NCBI GenBank assembly: GCA_964512995.1
Contig: CAZELM010000005.1
Coordinates: 62,001 to 126,000, forward strand
Length of the DNA: 64,000 nt
Reading direction: 5' to 3'
Source of the DNA: CAZELM01 sp964512995
Lineage (GTDB): Bacteria > CSSED10-310
A model generated the notes under the pieces. The model was not told the origin of the DNA. It saw only the letters and a program-made list of their open reading frames with translations, and searched no databases. This document shows positions 45,972-56,800 of the stretch, in pieces. The position numbers and the translations under genes were made by a program. Every line of letters starts with the position of its first letter. Positions within the stretch are counted from its first letter, which is position 1.

Positions 45972-46219
45972 GATTTCATTCTATGTGATTTCTCTCAGTA
46001 GTCAAGGGAGCGAATTCCCATCTATCCAACCGGACTTTACCACACGGATCAGCGTGACATGTTCCACCGTTTATGGTATGACAATGATGCTGTATTCAGG
46101 ACCGGAGGATCCCATTCGACCCCACTATTCACCATGCGGGATCACCTCTCTTCCAGTCGCCCGTTCACATTCATCCCGGCCTGTCTGCTTTCGTTTCAGT
46201 TGCATTATCAGGAGAAGAC
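45972..46219. other. Intergenic region before the diguanylate cyclase gene
   Basis: About 250 bases with no accepted gene. The large plus-strand frame 45958-46860 is a shadow of the diguanylate cyclase gene. Confidence 0.35.
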
Positions 46220-47485
46220 TTGAATTTTCACAGCACCATCAAAAACATCTTCCATTTGGTAATCCCCTGGAGCCTGTTTGTTCTTTTCACGTATGCTGCT
46301 GTGAATATCCCCGCACTCAAACCCTACTTTCTGAAATACAAGGAGCTGTATCCATCGCTGACTTTGATCGCCGGTCTGGTGTTGGGCTGGCGGTTTCACC
46401 GGGTTCGGCTCATTTATCTGATCCTGTTGCTGACCCTGTCCGACCGGCTCCTCCTGCTGATTCACCACAACCGGTTTCAGTATCCGGATATCACGCCGTT
46501 CGTCCATCATTTCATCGTGCTCTGCCTGCCGCTCAATATCATCTATCTGGCGGTTGTCAAAGATCGCGGCGTGTTCAGTTTCCGGGGTGGCGCTATCATC
46601 AGCGTCATTTTTGCCCAGCTCATCTTCGGCCTGCTCATGTACTACTACCTGCCATCCGCCGTTTTGAAGCCGGTTGGCTGGTCGTTTTTCCCCACCACAT
46701 GGACCGCTTCCGGAACAATCTCCAGTATGTCCCTCCTGTTCTTCATGATCACCATTCTGTTTCTGATCGCTCGGTTTATGCGCTATCGAAGCGTGATCGA
46801 AAGCTCCCTCATCTGGATCGTGATCGCCATTCTCTTCGGACTGCTGAACCTGAAACATGACTTTGGATCATCGACGTATTTCTCCACCGCTGTGCTTATT
46901 TTTATCGTATCGATATTGGAGCTGTCGTACCGGCTGGCCTACTACGACGAACTGACGGGACTCCCGGCCCGACGATCTTTGAATAAATTATTCCTGGAAC
47001 TGAGCGGTAAATACACCATCGCCATGGTGGATATCGACCATTTCAAGAAGATCAATGACCGGTTCGGACACGATGTGGGGGACGATGTCTTGCGAATGGT
47101 CGCGGTTCACCTGTCGAACGTAAAGGGAGGCGGTAAGGCATTCCGTTACGGCGGCGAAGAATTCGCCATTGTTTTCACAGGCAAAACCACCGAGAATGTT
47201 ATCCCCTTCCTGGAGCAGCTCCGGGGAAACATCGAACATGCGTCATTCGCCATCCGGAAACACCGCCGTCCTGCCAAAGAAACAAAATCAACGGCTCCCG
47301 GTCTGCTTCATCGAATCCTTAAAATGCAAACTGAAGCAATTCAACACAAAAAAGTGACGGTCAGTATTGGCGTTGCCGGAGCCAGAAACAAGCACGATAC
47401 ACCGGAGATGGTCATGAAAATCGCCGACCAGGCGCTCTACAAAGCCAAACGCGCAGGCAGAAACCGGGTACACCCGACGGCATGA
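46220..47485 (+). CDS. Membrane-bound diguanylate cyclase (GGDEF domain)
   Basis: 421 aa from a TTG at 46220 with CAGGAG at proper spacing. Seven or so hydrophobic helices (residues about 10-230) form a sensor resembling 7TM-type modules. The GGDEF domain follows: ELTGLPARRSLN, metal and substrate segment MVDIDHFKKINDRFGHDVGD, active site RYGGEEFAIVF (GGEEF, near residue 310), and C-terminal TVSIGVAGA and ADQALYKAKRAGRNRV. It should make cyclic di-GMP from two GTP. The inhibitory RxxD site is not evident. An insert (about 345-375, rich in Lys) lengthens the domain between GGEEF and TVSIGVA. Confidence 0.9.
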   Translation: MNFHSTIKNIFHLVIPWSLFVLFTYAAVNIPALKPYFLKYKELYPSLTLIAGLVLGWRFHRVRLIYLILLLTLSDRLLLLIHHNRFQYPDITPFVHHFIVLCLPLNIIYLAVVKDRGVFSFRGGAIISVIFAQLIFGLLMYYYLPSAVLKPVGWSFFPTTWTASGTISSMSLLFFMITILFLIARFMRYRSVIESSLIWIVIAILFGLLNLKHDFGSSTYFSTAVLIFIVSILELSYRLAYYDELTGLPARRSLNKLFLELSGKYTIAMVDIDHFKKINDRFGHDVGDDVLRMVAVHLSNVKGGGKAFRYGGEEFAIVFTGKTTENVIPFLEQLRGNIEHASFAIRKHRRPAKETKSTAPGLLHRILKMQTEAIQHKKVTVSIGVAGARNKHDTPEMVMKIADQALYKAKRAGRNRVHPTA

Positions 47486-47531
47486 TACCGTTTCGCTGAG
47501 ATAAACGAGCCATCAGTTTATAACTTTCCTC

Positions 47532-48055
47532 AGCATGGTGAATGTAATGATCATTTCAGCGAATGGTATCGTCGATTCAGCGAATGTAATGACCAATTCA
47601 GCAAATGTCATTGTCGTTCACGGTGAATGTAATGACCGTTTCAGCAAATGTTATTGTCATTCATGGTGAATGTAATGACCGTTTCGGCGATTGTTATCGT
47701 CGATTCAACGAATGTAATGACTATTTCAGCAAATGTTATTGTCATTCATGGTGAATGTAATGACCGTTTCGGCGATTGNNNNNNNNNNNNNNNNNNNNNN
47801 NNNNNNNNNNNNNNNNNNNNNNNNNNNNNNNNNNNNNNNNNNNNNNNNNNNNNNNNNNNNNNNNNNNNNNNNNNNNNNATTGTCATTCATGGTGAATGTA
47901 ATGACCATTTCGGCGATTGTTATCGTCGATTCAACGAATGTAATGACTATTTCAGCAAATGTTATTGTCATTCATGGTGAATGTAATGACCATTTCGGCG
48001 ATTGTTATCGTCGATTCAGCGAATGTAATGACCGCTTCAGTGAATGTTACATCGC
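47532..48055. repeat. Tandem array of 21/22-bp units in an 85-bp higher-order pattern
   Basis: Four related subunits alternate: GTAATGACCRTTTCRGCGAW plus T, GTTATCGTCGATTCAACGAA plus T, GTAATGACTATTTCAGCAAA plus T and GTTATTGTCATTCATGGTGA plus AT, giving about 85 bp per cycle. Interrupted by a 100-N gap. Long open frames across it are repeat artefacts. Confidence 0.85.
47779..47878. other. Assembly gap, 100 N
   Basis: Exactly 100 undetermined bases within the 85-bp tandem array; real length unknown. Confidence 0.98.
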
Positions 48056-48270
48056 GTCGGGTCGTTGGGTGACCGCTTCGCCGAACAGTATCGTCGATGA
48101 GGCTGGTTGTATCATCGACACAACGATTGTCAGGATCGTAATGGACGATTGTCTATTCATGGATCCAAACCGGACGAATGCCATTATCATTTGCGTTCCA
48201 TTTTTATACCTGGCAGTTAATAACTTCAACGTTGAGAACGACCTAAACCACCATCCACTATCACGAGCGG
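48056..48270. other. Intergenic region after the tandem array
   Basis: About 215 bases containing decayed copies of the repeat theme (GTATCGTCGAT near 48089, GTAATGGACGATTG near 48138) but no gene. Confidence 0.35.
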
Positions 48271-49191
48271 TCATTGCATCAGAAGCAAACTCAAAGCCAT
48301 CACCATCATTCCGCCGATCAAGCCCAGCAGACTGTCATGCCCTTTCCCGAACGCCCGACTGGTCGGCAACAGCTCATCCAGACTGATATACACCATAATC
48401 CCGGCGACTCCCGCAAATGTCGCTCCCATCACTTGAGGCGGTATCGTTCCCGATCCATTGCCGACAAACATTCGCAGTGCCAAATATGCCACTATCGCGC
48501 CAACTGGCTCCGCCAATCCGCTCAAAATAGAATAAACAAATGCTTTTTTACGATTCCCCGTCGCATAGAAGATAGGAACGGAGACACTGATTCCTTCCGG
48601 GATATTGTGGAGAGCCACTGCGACCGCGATCGCAATCCCCAGACTGGGAGACTGCAATGCCGCCAGAAAAGTCGCCAATCCTTCCGGAAAATTATGAATG
48701 CCGATCGCAATGGCTGTGAAAAAGCCCATCCGAAGCAACTTGCTCTGTTGATTGCTCGGATGGGCTTTGGAAGCTGCGGTCGAATCATGACATGGAGTCA
48801 ATGAATCGATTGCCGTCGAGGCTGATGATCGGTCGTGAAGCGGTGCTGTTTTGTTTTCTGAACGGGTTTCATGGGGATTCTCATCCGAAGGGATCAGATT
48901 ATCGATGACACCAATCAGGAACATCCCTGCGAAGAATGACAGGCTGTTGATCCAGTGCGCCCAATACTCCCCATACGCGAGTGACAACGCATCGATTCCT
49001 TTATAGAAAATCTCCACGAACGATACGTACAACATCACCCCGGCGGAAAACCCGGTGGAAATGGACAAAAACCGAAAATTCGTCCGGCTGGCGGTAAAGG
49101 CGATAATGCTGCCGATACCGGTAGCCATACCGGCGAACAGCGTCAATCCAAATGCAATCCAGACATCACCACTCATCGTCGCAATGATCAT
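48271..49191 (-). CDS. zupT: ZIP-family metal transporter (ZupT-like)
   Basis: 306 aa with eight helices. ZIP signature helices are clear: IAIGIHNFPEGLATFLAAL (TM4, HN-PEG) and AVAVALHNIPEGISVSVPI (TM5, HN-PEG), plus GFSAGVMLYVSFVEIF in TM2. A His/Ser-rich cytoplasmic loop (about 105-150) differs from E. coli ZupT in being longer. It imports zinc and possibly iron or manganese. It starts 15 bp after the malic enzyme stop on the same strand, so probably co-transcribed. Start ATG 49191 has GAGGG right beside it; ATG 49176 is an alternative. Confidence 0.9.
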   Translation of the reverse strand: MIIATMSGDVWIAFGLTLFAGMATGIGSIIAFTASRTNFRFLSISTGFSAGVMLYVSFVEIFYKGIDALSLAYGEYWAHWINSLSFFAGMFLIGVIDNLIPSDENPHETRSENKTAPLHDRSSASTAIDSLTPCHDSTAASKAHPSNQQSKLLRMGFFTAIAIGIHNFPEGLATFLAALQSPSLGIAIAVAVALHNIPEGISVSVPIFYATGNRKKAFVYSILSGLAEPVGAIVAYLALRMFVGNGSGTIPPQVMGATFAGVAGIMVYISLDELLPTSRAFGKGHDSLLGLIGGMMVMALSLLLMQ

Positions 49192-49206
49192 CCCTCATGG
49201 AATGGA

Positions 49207-50850
49207 TTACACGTAACTCTCATACACCGGGTGATATTGAACCGCTTTCATGAACTGGAGCAGATCCGGGGGTTCCGGAACTGTGGCCAGTCCCCGCTTG
49301 TATGCGACACGGGCGACGGCGGCAGCAATCACCGCTGACACTTCCCGGATTTTGGTCAATGGCGGATAGATGCATCCGGAATCCAGATCCTCGGGATGAA
49401 CTTCACCCGCCAGTGCTTTGGCGGACTCGAAGAACATCTCGTCCGTCACGAATTTCGCGCCACACGCAATGGCTCCCAATCCAACACCCGGGAAAATGTA
49501 GGCATTGTTGCCCTGACCGGACACATACGTTTTCCCGTTATACTCAACGGGAGGGAATGGGCTGCCGCTGGCATAAATCGCCCGGCCATCACTCCACTGA
49601 TACGCTTGTGCCGCCGTACATTCCGCTTTGGATGTCGGGTTGGAGAGAGCAAACACAACCGGACGTTCATTGACCTGGGACATGGCTTCGATGATCGGCT
49701 GAGTAAATGTCTGAGGTTGACCGGATGCACCGATCAAAATCGTTGGTTTCAGCGCATGGATGGAACTGAGCAGACACGGAAGGAACGGGATGTCATGGGC
49801 ATATGGTTTTTTATGATCCTGTAAATCATCCCGGGACTTCACGACCAGCCCCTTGGAATCGACGAAGAAGCATCGGGCCATGGCATCCGGTTTGCTCATT
49901 CCCTCGGAGACCATCGCGGATACGATCAGATCCCCGATCCCGATCCCCGCTTCACCCGCTCCAAAGAACAGATATTTCTGATCGATCAGTTTCTGACCGG
50001 TCAGGCGGAGCGCACTGTAAATCCCTGACAACACGACACCTGCGGTGCCTTGGATATCGTCATTGAACGTGCAGATCTTGTCCCGATACTTGTTCAACAG
50101 GCGGAATGCATTGAGATTGCTGAAATCCTCGAACTGAATCAGGCAGTTGGGAAACACTTTCAACGCGGCTTCGATAAACTCATCGACAATCGCATCATAC
50201 TCCGGCCCCCGGATTCTGCGGCGCGGTTGACCGATGTATAATGGATCATTCAGCAGCTTTTCGTTATTTGTTCCGACATCCAATGTCACCGGCAGGCATA
50301 GAGAAGGATCGACACCGGCGCATGCGGTATATAATGTCAGTTTGCCGACCGGGATACCCATACCGTTCGCTCCAAGATCACCCAGTCCCAGAATCCGTTC
50401 GCCATCGGTGACGACGATGATGCCGACATCAGGTTCCGGCCAGTTCCGGAATATATCCACCATGCGGCCCCGGTCATCCGAGGAGATAAAAATCCCTCTG
50501 GGCCGTCGCCAGATATGTCCGTATTCCTGGCAGGCCTGACCCACAACCGGCGTATAAACAATGGGCATCATCTCCTGGATGTTCTTGATCAGTGTATAAT
50601 AATACAAAGTCTCATTTCGGTCCTGAAGCGATATGAGATGGATGTATTTTTCCAGATCGGTCGGTTTTCTGCGGAAATTCTCCAGTATCTTCTGTTCCTG
50701 CTCTTCCATGGACAGAATCCGGGGCGGCAATAATCCGCGCAGCCGCAGGAGATCCCGTTCCTGTTCTGTAAAGGCACTGCCTTTGTTCAAAGTCGGATCA
50801 TGCAGAATCGTGATGCCAGAGGGTTCATATCTCACTTTGCGTTTTGCCAT
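49207..50850 (-). CDS. maeA: NAD(P)-dependent malic enzyme
   Basis: 547 aa from ATG 50850, chosen for the AGGAGG site; the in-frame extension to 50940 is non-coding. Family marks: tyrosine region MPIVYTPVVGQACQEYG, GERILGLGDLGANGMGIPVG, metal ligands in IQFEDFSNLNAFRLL and TFNDDIQGTAGVVLSG, and the dinucleotide fold FFGAGEAGIGIGDLIVSA. It oxidises and decarboxylates malate to pyruvate and CO2 with NAD(P)+; cofactor preference is not assigned. First gene of a pair with the ZIP transporter. Confidence 0.95.
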   Translation of the reverse strand: MAKRKVRYEPSGITILHDPTLNKGSAFTEQERDLLRLRGLLPPRILSMEEQEQKILENFRRKPTDLEKYIHLISLQDRNETLYYYTLIKNIQEMMPIVYTPVVGQACQEYGHIWRRPRGIFISSDDRGRMVDIFRNWPEPDVGIIVVTDGERILGLGDLGANGMGIPVGKLTLYTACAGVDPSLCLPVTLDVGTNNEKLLNDPLYIGQPRRRIRGPEYDAIVDEFIEAALKVFPNCLIQFEDFSNLNAFRLLNKYRDKICTFNDDIQGTAGVVLSGIYSALRLTGQKLIDQKYLFFGAGEAGIGIGDLIVSAMVSEGMSKPDAMARCFFVDSKGLVVKSRDDLQDHKKPYAHDIPFLPCLLSSIHALKPTILIGASGQPQTFTQPIIEAMSQVNERPVVFALSNPTSKAECTAAQAYQWSDGRAIYASGSPFPPVEYNGKTYVSGQGNNAYIFPGVGLGAIACGAKFVTDEMFFESAKALAGEVHPEDLDSGCIYPPLTKIREVSAVIAAAVARVAYKRGLATVPEPPDLLQFMKAVQYHPVYESYV

Positions 50851-51020
50851 GACAGCTTCCTCCTGATCGATAAAAATGTTGAACCGTAATCGACACTCAT
50901 GATACAAAAAACACCCCATATCAGCAATAGGATATCCCACGCACTATTCATCTCATTGAGTTAGATGAGAAATGATGCCGCGTCAACAGTGCGTCATATT
51001 CTAGATCTTTAAAGAATCCG
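50851..51020. other. Intergenic region upstream of malic enzyme
   Basis: About 170 bases that should hold the malic enzyme promoter on the minus strand; no box convincingly recognised. Confidence 0.3.
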
Positions 51021-51600
51021 TGGTTATTGACCTCACCCCCAAACCCCTCTCCACGAATGGCGAAGGGCATATGGGCAGATTCCTTATTCACCCTCTCCCA
51101 GCGCAGCGACCGGGAGAGGGTCGCCGGAACAGTCGCCTGGATAAATTCACCAACACGACCGGCGGGGTGAGGGTGTCGCGTTTTAGCTGGTTTCGCGCCC
51201 GGTTTCGTCATTCATCACCGGCGGGGTGAGGGTGTCGCGTTTTAGCTGGTTTCGCGCCCGGTTTCGTCATTCATCACCGGCGGGGTGAGGGTGTCGCGTT
51301 TTAGCTGGTTTCGCGCCCGGTTTCGTCATTCATCACCGGCGGGGTGAGGGTGTCGCATTTTTGTCAGGTTCGCACCCGGTTTCGTCATTCACAACCGACG
51401 GGGTGAGGGTGTCGCATTTTTGTCAGGTTCGCACCCGGTTTCGTCACAACCGGCGGGGTGAGGGTAACATGCGCATATGATGGCGCCACCACTGCAGAAC
51501 TATTCCATTAACACGACCGGCCGGGTGAGGGTGTCGCGTTTTGCCGGTTTCGCGCACGGTTTCGTCATTCAGGGTCCGTGGGTGGATAAATATCTTTTCG
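51021..51600 (+). repeat. Dispersed repeat, copy 1, with nested palindromes and a 59-bp tandem repeat
   Basis: Head TGGTTATTGACCTCACCCCC. An inner stem CCCTCTCCC (51091-51099) pairs with GGGAGAGGG (51112-51120), and an outer stem CCTCACCCC (51031-51039) pairs with GGGGTGAGG (51164-51172). The tail is a 59-bp tandem unit beginning near CACCGGCGGGGTGAGGGTGT: three copies of the GCGTTTTAGCTGG variant, then two of the GCATTTTTGTCAGG variant, ending in a section with CCACTGCAGAAC. Open frames here are artefacts. Confidence 0.85.
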
Positions 51601-52020
51601 TGGTTATTGACCTCACCCCTAAACCCCTCTCCACGAATGGCGAAGGGCATATGGGCAGATTCCTTATTCACCCTCTCCCAGCGCAGCGACCGGGAGAGGG
51701 TCGCCGGAACAGTCGCCTGGATAAATTCACCAACACGACCGGCGGGGTGAGGGTGTCGCGTTTTAGCTGGTTTCGCGCCCGGTTTCGTCATTCATCACCG
51801 GCGGGGTGAGGGTGTCGCATTTTTGTCAGGTTCGCACCCGGTTTCGTCATTCACAACCGACGGGGTGAGGGTGTCGCATTTTTGTCAGGTTCGCACCCGG
51901 TTTCGTCACAACCGGCGGGGTGAGGGTAACATGCGCATATGATGGCGCCACCACTGCAGAACTATTCCATTAACACGACCGGCCGGGTGAGGGATCGCGT
52001 TTTTGGCCGGTTTCACACTT
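51601..52020 (+). repeat. Dispersed repeat, copy 2
   Basis: Begins with the same TGGTTATTGACCTCACCCC as copy 1, 580 bp away, and stays nearly identical through the inner stem (CCCTCTCCC 51671-51679, GGGAGAGGG 51692-51700). It has two fewer 59-bp units than copy 1 and the same CCACTGCAGAAC tail. A direct duplication followed by unit loss or gain explains the pair. Confidence 0.85.
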
Positions 52021-52175
52021 GGTTTCACCATTCTTGGCTGGCGGTATGTCAATGCGTCATAACAATTGCTTATTTTTCATTTTCTGCGTCATATCATTCA
52101 TGAATTATCCTTGATTCGATTTCATGGATTTGGTAGGAGTTGATACCGTGTTTTCTATTGGGGGAACCGATCATT
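52021..52175. other. Upstream region of the PUFA-synthase-like cluster
   Basis: About 150 AT-rich bases between the repeat block and the first pfa-like gene; the promoter should be here. No confident boxes. Confidence 0.3.
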
Positions 52176-53816
52176 ATGGAATTCACAGGCAACACACAAC
52201 CATGGGGATGGTTGAAACCATCTGGTCCGGAAGTCCTTTTAACTCCAGAAACAATTCGGGACCATCTGATCCATCTCAACCGGGGATTTTTGATATTTCA
52301 GAAGGAGCGCGGCTGTTTTCTGGTCACGCATGGCGACGTCATCTTTTCGCACCCAACAATTGAGGCTCCCCGCCACTATCACCCCCTGGTCGCGATCGTT
52401 CCACCAATGCCGCTGACCCGATTGGGTGACGCGTCGTTCTGCCGGGATTACGGGTTCCGATACCCGTATGTCGCCGGCTCCATGGCCAATGGCATCAGTT
52501 CCGTCGAGATGGTGATGGCAATGGGTAAAGCCGGTATGCTGGGCTTCTTCGGGAGTGCAGGCATGAGCCTGGATAGGGTGGAGCATGCACTGGATCAGCT
52601 CAACACCGGTTCGTTTCCGTTTGGTGTCAATCTCATTCACAGCCCCAACGAACCATATCTCGAAGAGGAACTGGTGTCGCTTCTCATCCGAAAAAATATC
52701 CGTCTGATCGAAGCCTCCGCATACATGGAACTCACGCTGCCACTGATCCGGTATCGCCTCCACGGCATCCACCGATCGCCGGATGGCCGGATCATCGCAC
52801 CCCATTCTATCATCGCCAAAGTATCCCGTGTGGAAGTCGCCAGACGCTTCCTGTCGCCAGCTCCCCCAAAATATATACAAACCTTGCTCGCACAGCAGGC
52901 GATCACAGCCGAGCAGGCGGAACTGGCCGCACACATCCCACTGGCTCAGGATATCACGGCGGAGGCGGATTCCGGAGGTCATACCGACAATCAGCAACTG
53001 ATCACCCTGCTCCCCACATTGACCGCTCTGCGGGACCAGCTTCAGGCAATGTATTCCTACACATCATGTCCGCGCATCGGTGCAGCCGGCGGGATCAGCA
53101 CACCCGCGTCAGCAGCAGCGGCTTTTTCGATGGGAGCCGCTTATATACTCACCGGATCCATCAATCAATCCTGCCGGGAATCCGGGACATCGGACACAGT
53201 CCGGGCGATGCTGGCTGAAACCCGGCAGGCGGATATCGCGATGGCTCCCGCAGCCGATATGTTCGAAATGGGAGTGAAAGTGCAGGTCCTCAAACGCGGC
53301 ACCATGTTCCCGATGAAAGCACTCAAGCTCTATGAAACATACAAAAAGTATCCATCGATCGATGCCATTCCCCCGGCTGAAAAGATCCAACTGGAAAAAA
53401 CCTGTTTTCACGCATCAATGGACGACATCTGGAATCAGACCACCCGCTATTTCACACATCGCGATCCCGCTCAAATCCAACGGGCTGACCGGGATCCCAA
53501 ATATCGGATGGCTTTGATCTTCCGCTGGTATCTGGGAAACGCATCCCTCTGGGCGATCACCGGAGATCCCATCCGTAAAGTGGATTATCAAATCTGGTGC
53601 GGCCCTGCGATGGGCGCATTCAACCAGTGGGTGGCCGGATCTTTTCTGGAAGCGCCGGCCAATCGGGACGTCGCCACGATTGCACTGAATATTTTATGGG
53701 GAGCCGCCGTCATCCACCGATCCCGGTCGTGTTGCGGACTGGCTGCGATGGAACTGGCACCACTCCCCGTCGATACGCTCAATCAACTTGTTTCTGAAGA
53801 AAGGAATCCGGATTGA
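52176..53816 (+). CDS. pfaD: PfaD/Pfa1-like enoyl reductase of a PUFA synthase
   Basis: 546 aa from ATG 52176 (GGGGGA upstream); the frame also allows a TTG at 52140. A 2-nitropropane dioxygenase/FabK-like FMN barrel with the PfaD-specific order: YPYVAGSMANGISSVEMVMA, MLGFFGSAGMSLDRVEHAL, PFGVNLIHSPNEPYLEEELV, AAGGISTPASAAAAFSMGAA, YILTGSINQSCRESGTSD and VLKRGTMFPMKALKLYETY. It reduces trans-2-enoyl-ACP on the megasynthase using FMN and NAD(P)H. The stop overlaps the TTG start of the next gene, so the three pfa-like genes are one operon in the order described for myxobacterial pfa1-pfa2-pfa3. Confidence 0.93.
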   Translation: MEFTGNTQPWGWLKPSGPEVLLTPETIRDHLIHLNRGFLIFQKERGCFLVTHGDVIFSHPTIEAPRHYHPLVAIVPPMPLTRLGDASFCRDYGFRYPYVAGSMANGISSVEMVMAMGKAGMLGFFGSAGMSLDRVEHALDQLNTGSFPFGVNLIHSPNEPYLEEELVSLLIRKNIRLIEASAYMELTLPLIRYRLHGIHRSPDGRIIAPHSIIAKVSRVEVARRFLSPAPPKYIQTLLAQQAITAEQAELAAHIPLAQDITAEADSGGHTDNQQLITLLPTLTALRDQLQAMYSYTSCPRIGAAGGISTPASAAAAFSMGAAYILTGSINQSCRESGTSDTVRAMLAETRQADIAMAPAADMFEMGVKVQVLKRGTMFPMKALKLYETYKKYPSIDAIPPAEKIQLEKTCFHASMDDIWNQTTRYFTHRDPAQIQRADRDPKYRMALIFRWYLGNASLWAITGDPIRKVDYQIWCGPAMGAFNQWVAGSFLEAPANRDVATIALNILWGAAVIHRSRSCCGLAAMELAPLPVDTLNQLVSEERNPD

Positions 53817-56800
53817 ACACACCAGAAAAGCCAGTTCCCATCGCCATCATCGGCATGGGGTGTATGTTTCCCAATGCCAATGATAGCGAGACCTATTGGG
53901 CGAATATCCGGGATGGCGTCGATTCGATCCGGGAGATCCCGGACACTCACTGGAATCCCGCTGATTATTTCGATGAAAATCCCAATTCCCCGGACCATGT
54001 ATATGCCAGAACAGGGGGATTTCTCGATTCCATCCCGTTCAATCCACTGGATTTCGGGATCGCGCCCAATGCCATCGAAGCAACGGATACCGCTCAGCTT
54101 CTGGGACTTGTCATCGCACAGAAAGCACTGGAGAGCGCGGGATATGATTCCGCCCGGTCATGGGACCGTTCGCGGGTCAGTGTGATTCTGGGAGTGACCG
54201 GAACACTCGAATTAGTTATCCCTCTTGGCGCTCGGCTGAGTCACCCGGTCTGGCGCCGGGCATTGGAATCCGCCGGAGTGGATCCCGAAACCTCCCAGGA
54301 TGTCATCCGGCGCATCTCCCATGCGTTCGTTGACTGGCAGGAAAGTTCATTTCCGGGGCTTCTGGGCAATGTCGTCGCCGGACGCATCGCCAACCGGTTC
54401 GATTTCGGCGGATCGAATTGTGTGGTCGATGCCGCATGTGCCAGTTCCCTCAGCGCCATTCACATGGCGTGCATGGAACTGATCCAGGGCAGAGCCGATA
54501 TGGTCGTGTCCGGAGGTGTCGATACATTCAACGATATTTTCATGTATATGTGTTTTGCCAAAACAAAAGCGCTCTCCCCCACCGGTCACGCCAAACCGTT
54601 TGACAAAAACGGCGATGGCACCATCCTCGGTGAAGGCATCGGCCTGCTGGTTCTCAAAAGGCTCGATGACGCCATTCGTGACCAGAATCGTATTCTGGCT
54701 GTTATCAAAAGCATCGGATCGGCCAGTGATGGGAAGGGACAGGCAATTTACGCCCCGTCTCCGAAAGGGCAGATCAAAGCGCTTGAACGTGCGTATGAAC
54801 TCGCCGGAATCACTCCGGACACCATCGAACTCATTGAAGCCCATGGCACCGGAACGAAAATCGGCGATGCCATTGAAGTCGAAGCACTGACGTCGGTCTT
54901 CCGAAATGCCCGGCCTGATGGTTCCTGGTGTGCTTTGGGCTCCGTCAAATCCCAGATCGGACACACGAAAGCAGCCGCGGGAGTCGCGGGATTGATCAAA
55001 GCTGTCCTGGCATTGAACCATCATGTTCTGCCGCCGACGATCAAAGTCAATCAGCCGCTGCCGCAGTTGGAGCTTGGCCGGTCGCCTTTTTATATCAATA
55101 CATCCAAACGACCGTGGATTGCATCGAAACACCATCCCCGGCGAGCGGGAGTCAGCTCGTTTGGATTCGGTGGAAGCAACTATCATTGCGTGCTCGAAGA
55201 ATATCCCCAGCCAGAGCCACTCATCGACTGGAACCGGTCGGTTGAACTTCTGGCGTTTTCCGATTCCACGGTGGACGGACTGATCCGGCAGATCCATTCC
55301 CTCCAGCAACCCGATTCGTGGGAAAAGTGGCGGGATACCGCTGCGGAACTCCGATCGCGATTTCACCCGCAGAATACGCACCGGCTGACGATAACTGCGG
55401 ATCAATCGTCAAGCATGGCCGAACTCCTGAAAAATGCCGTTTCCGCCATCCAGTTGCAGTCCGCTGGAAAGAATCCCGAACGGCTCCACGGTATCCATTA
55501 CTGTCACGGACCGGTTCCCGGAAAGCTCGGGATCATTTTCCCCGGTCAGGGTACCCAATACACCGGCATGCTCCGGGATATGGCCTGTCACTTTCCGCAG
55601 TTTCAGGATGTTCTGACGCACGCTGACGCGGCATTCACCCGGCATCATATCGGAGAAAACCGATTGATCGACTTTATCTATCCCCATCCGGTTTTTTCGC
55701 CGGAACTCCAGAAAAAACAGGAAACAGAACTGACGAACACGGCGGTTGCTCAACCGGCGATCGGCGCTGTCAGTCTGGGAGCGTTCCAGGTGCTGTCTCT
55801 GTTCGGGCTGACACCCGATGCAGCCGCCGGTCACAGCTATGGCGAGTTGTGTGCGCTCTGCGTGGCGGGAAGCATCTCGCAGGATGATTTTCATCATCTG
55901 TCTGGACGCCGGGGTCTCCTGATGGGAACCGGAGATGGCGACCGCGGGAGTATGGCAGCGGTTCAGGCTCCCTTGGATGAGATCCAACGCATTCTGACGG
56001 AAGAAAAGCTGGATCTCCTGATCGCCAATAAAAATGCACCCAGCCAGGGCGTGATCTCCGGAGCGACTTCCGAGATCGAACGGGCTCTGACGATTTTCAA
56101 ATCCAGGAACATGCGCATATCCCGGCTTCCGGTATCCGCGGCATTTCACAGTCCATTAGTGGCCGATGCGGCGAAACCATTTGCCGATGCTCTGGAATCC
56201 ATCTCCTTTCATTCCCCTCGATTTCCGGTATATTCCAACACAACGGGTCAGGCGTACCCGGATTCTCCGGACAGCATCCGCGCTATACTGTCCCGGCACC
56301 TTGAACATCCGGTGGAGTTCACTCAGGAAATTCTGGCCATGCATGACGCAGGCATTGTGACGTTCCTGGAAATCGGGCCGGGGAATCGAATGACAGGACT
56401 GATCCGGAACATCCTCGACGGCAGACCATTTCATGCTTCTGCACTGGACACATCCGGTGGACGTAAAAACGGAGTCTACGAGCTGGCGGATACCATCGCC
56501 CGTCTTTCTGCACTGGGATACTCCATCGATCTCACGGCATGGAATCCGATCAGACCGCCATCCCAATCGCGGGATGTCAACGAGAAAAAACCGGCGATGA
56601 CCATTCCCATCTGCGGAGCGAACTATGTCAGACCCAAACCAGAACTGCCTCCGGTTCCAAAACAGGCACGGAACGCCCAGCCGACACCTCCGGTCACGCC
56701 ATCGGTGATCGATGTAAAAAGAAATCCGGCCGTCGTTCAGCCAGTCCATCCCATCTCTTCGGAGGTTTCCATGACGCACTCATCCAAACCCAGAACCGAT

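Noticed and set aside
45958..46860. 300-codon plus-strand frame
   Set aside because: It overlaps the diguanylate cyclase gene in another frame and has an Arg/Pro/His-rich shadow composition.
51020..51809. Open frames with identical peptides in the repeat block
   Set aside because: They translate the palindromic repeat; the same DNA on both strands gives frames because it is repetitive.
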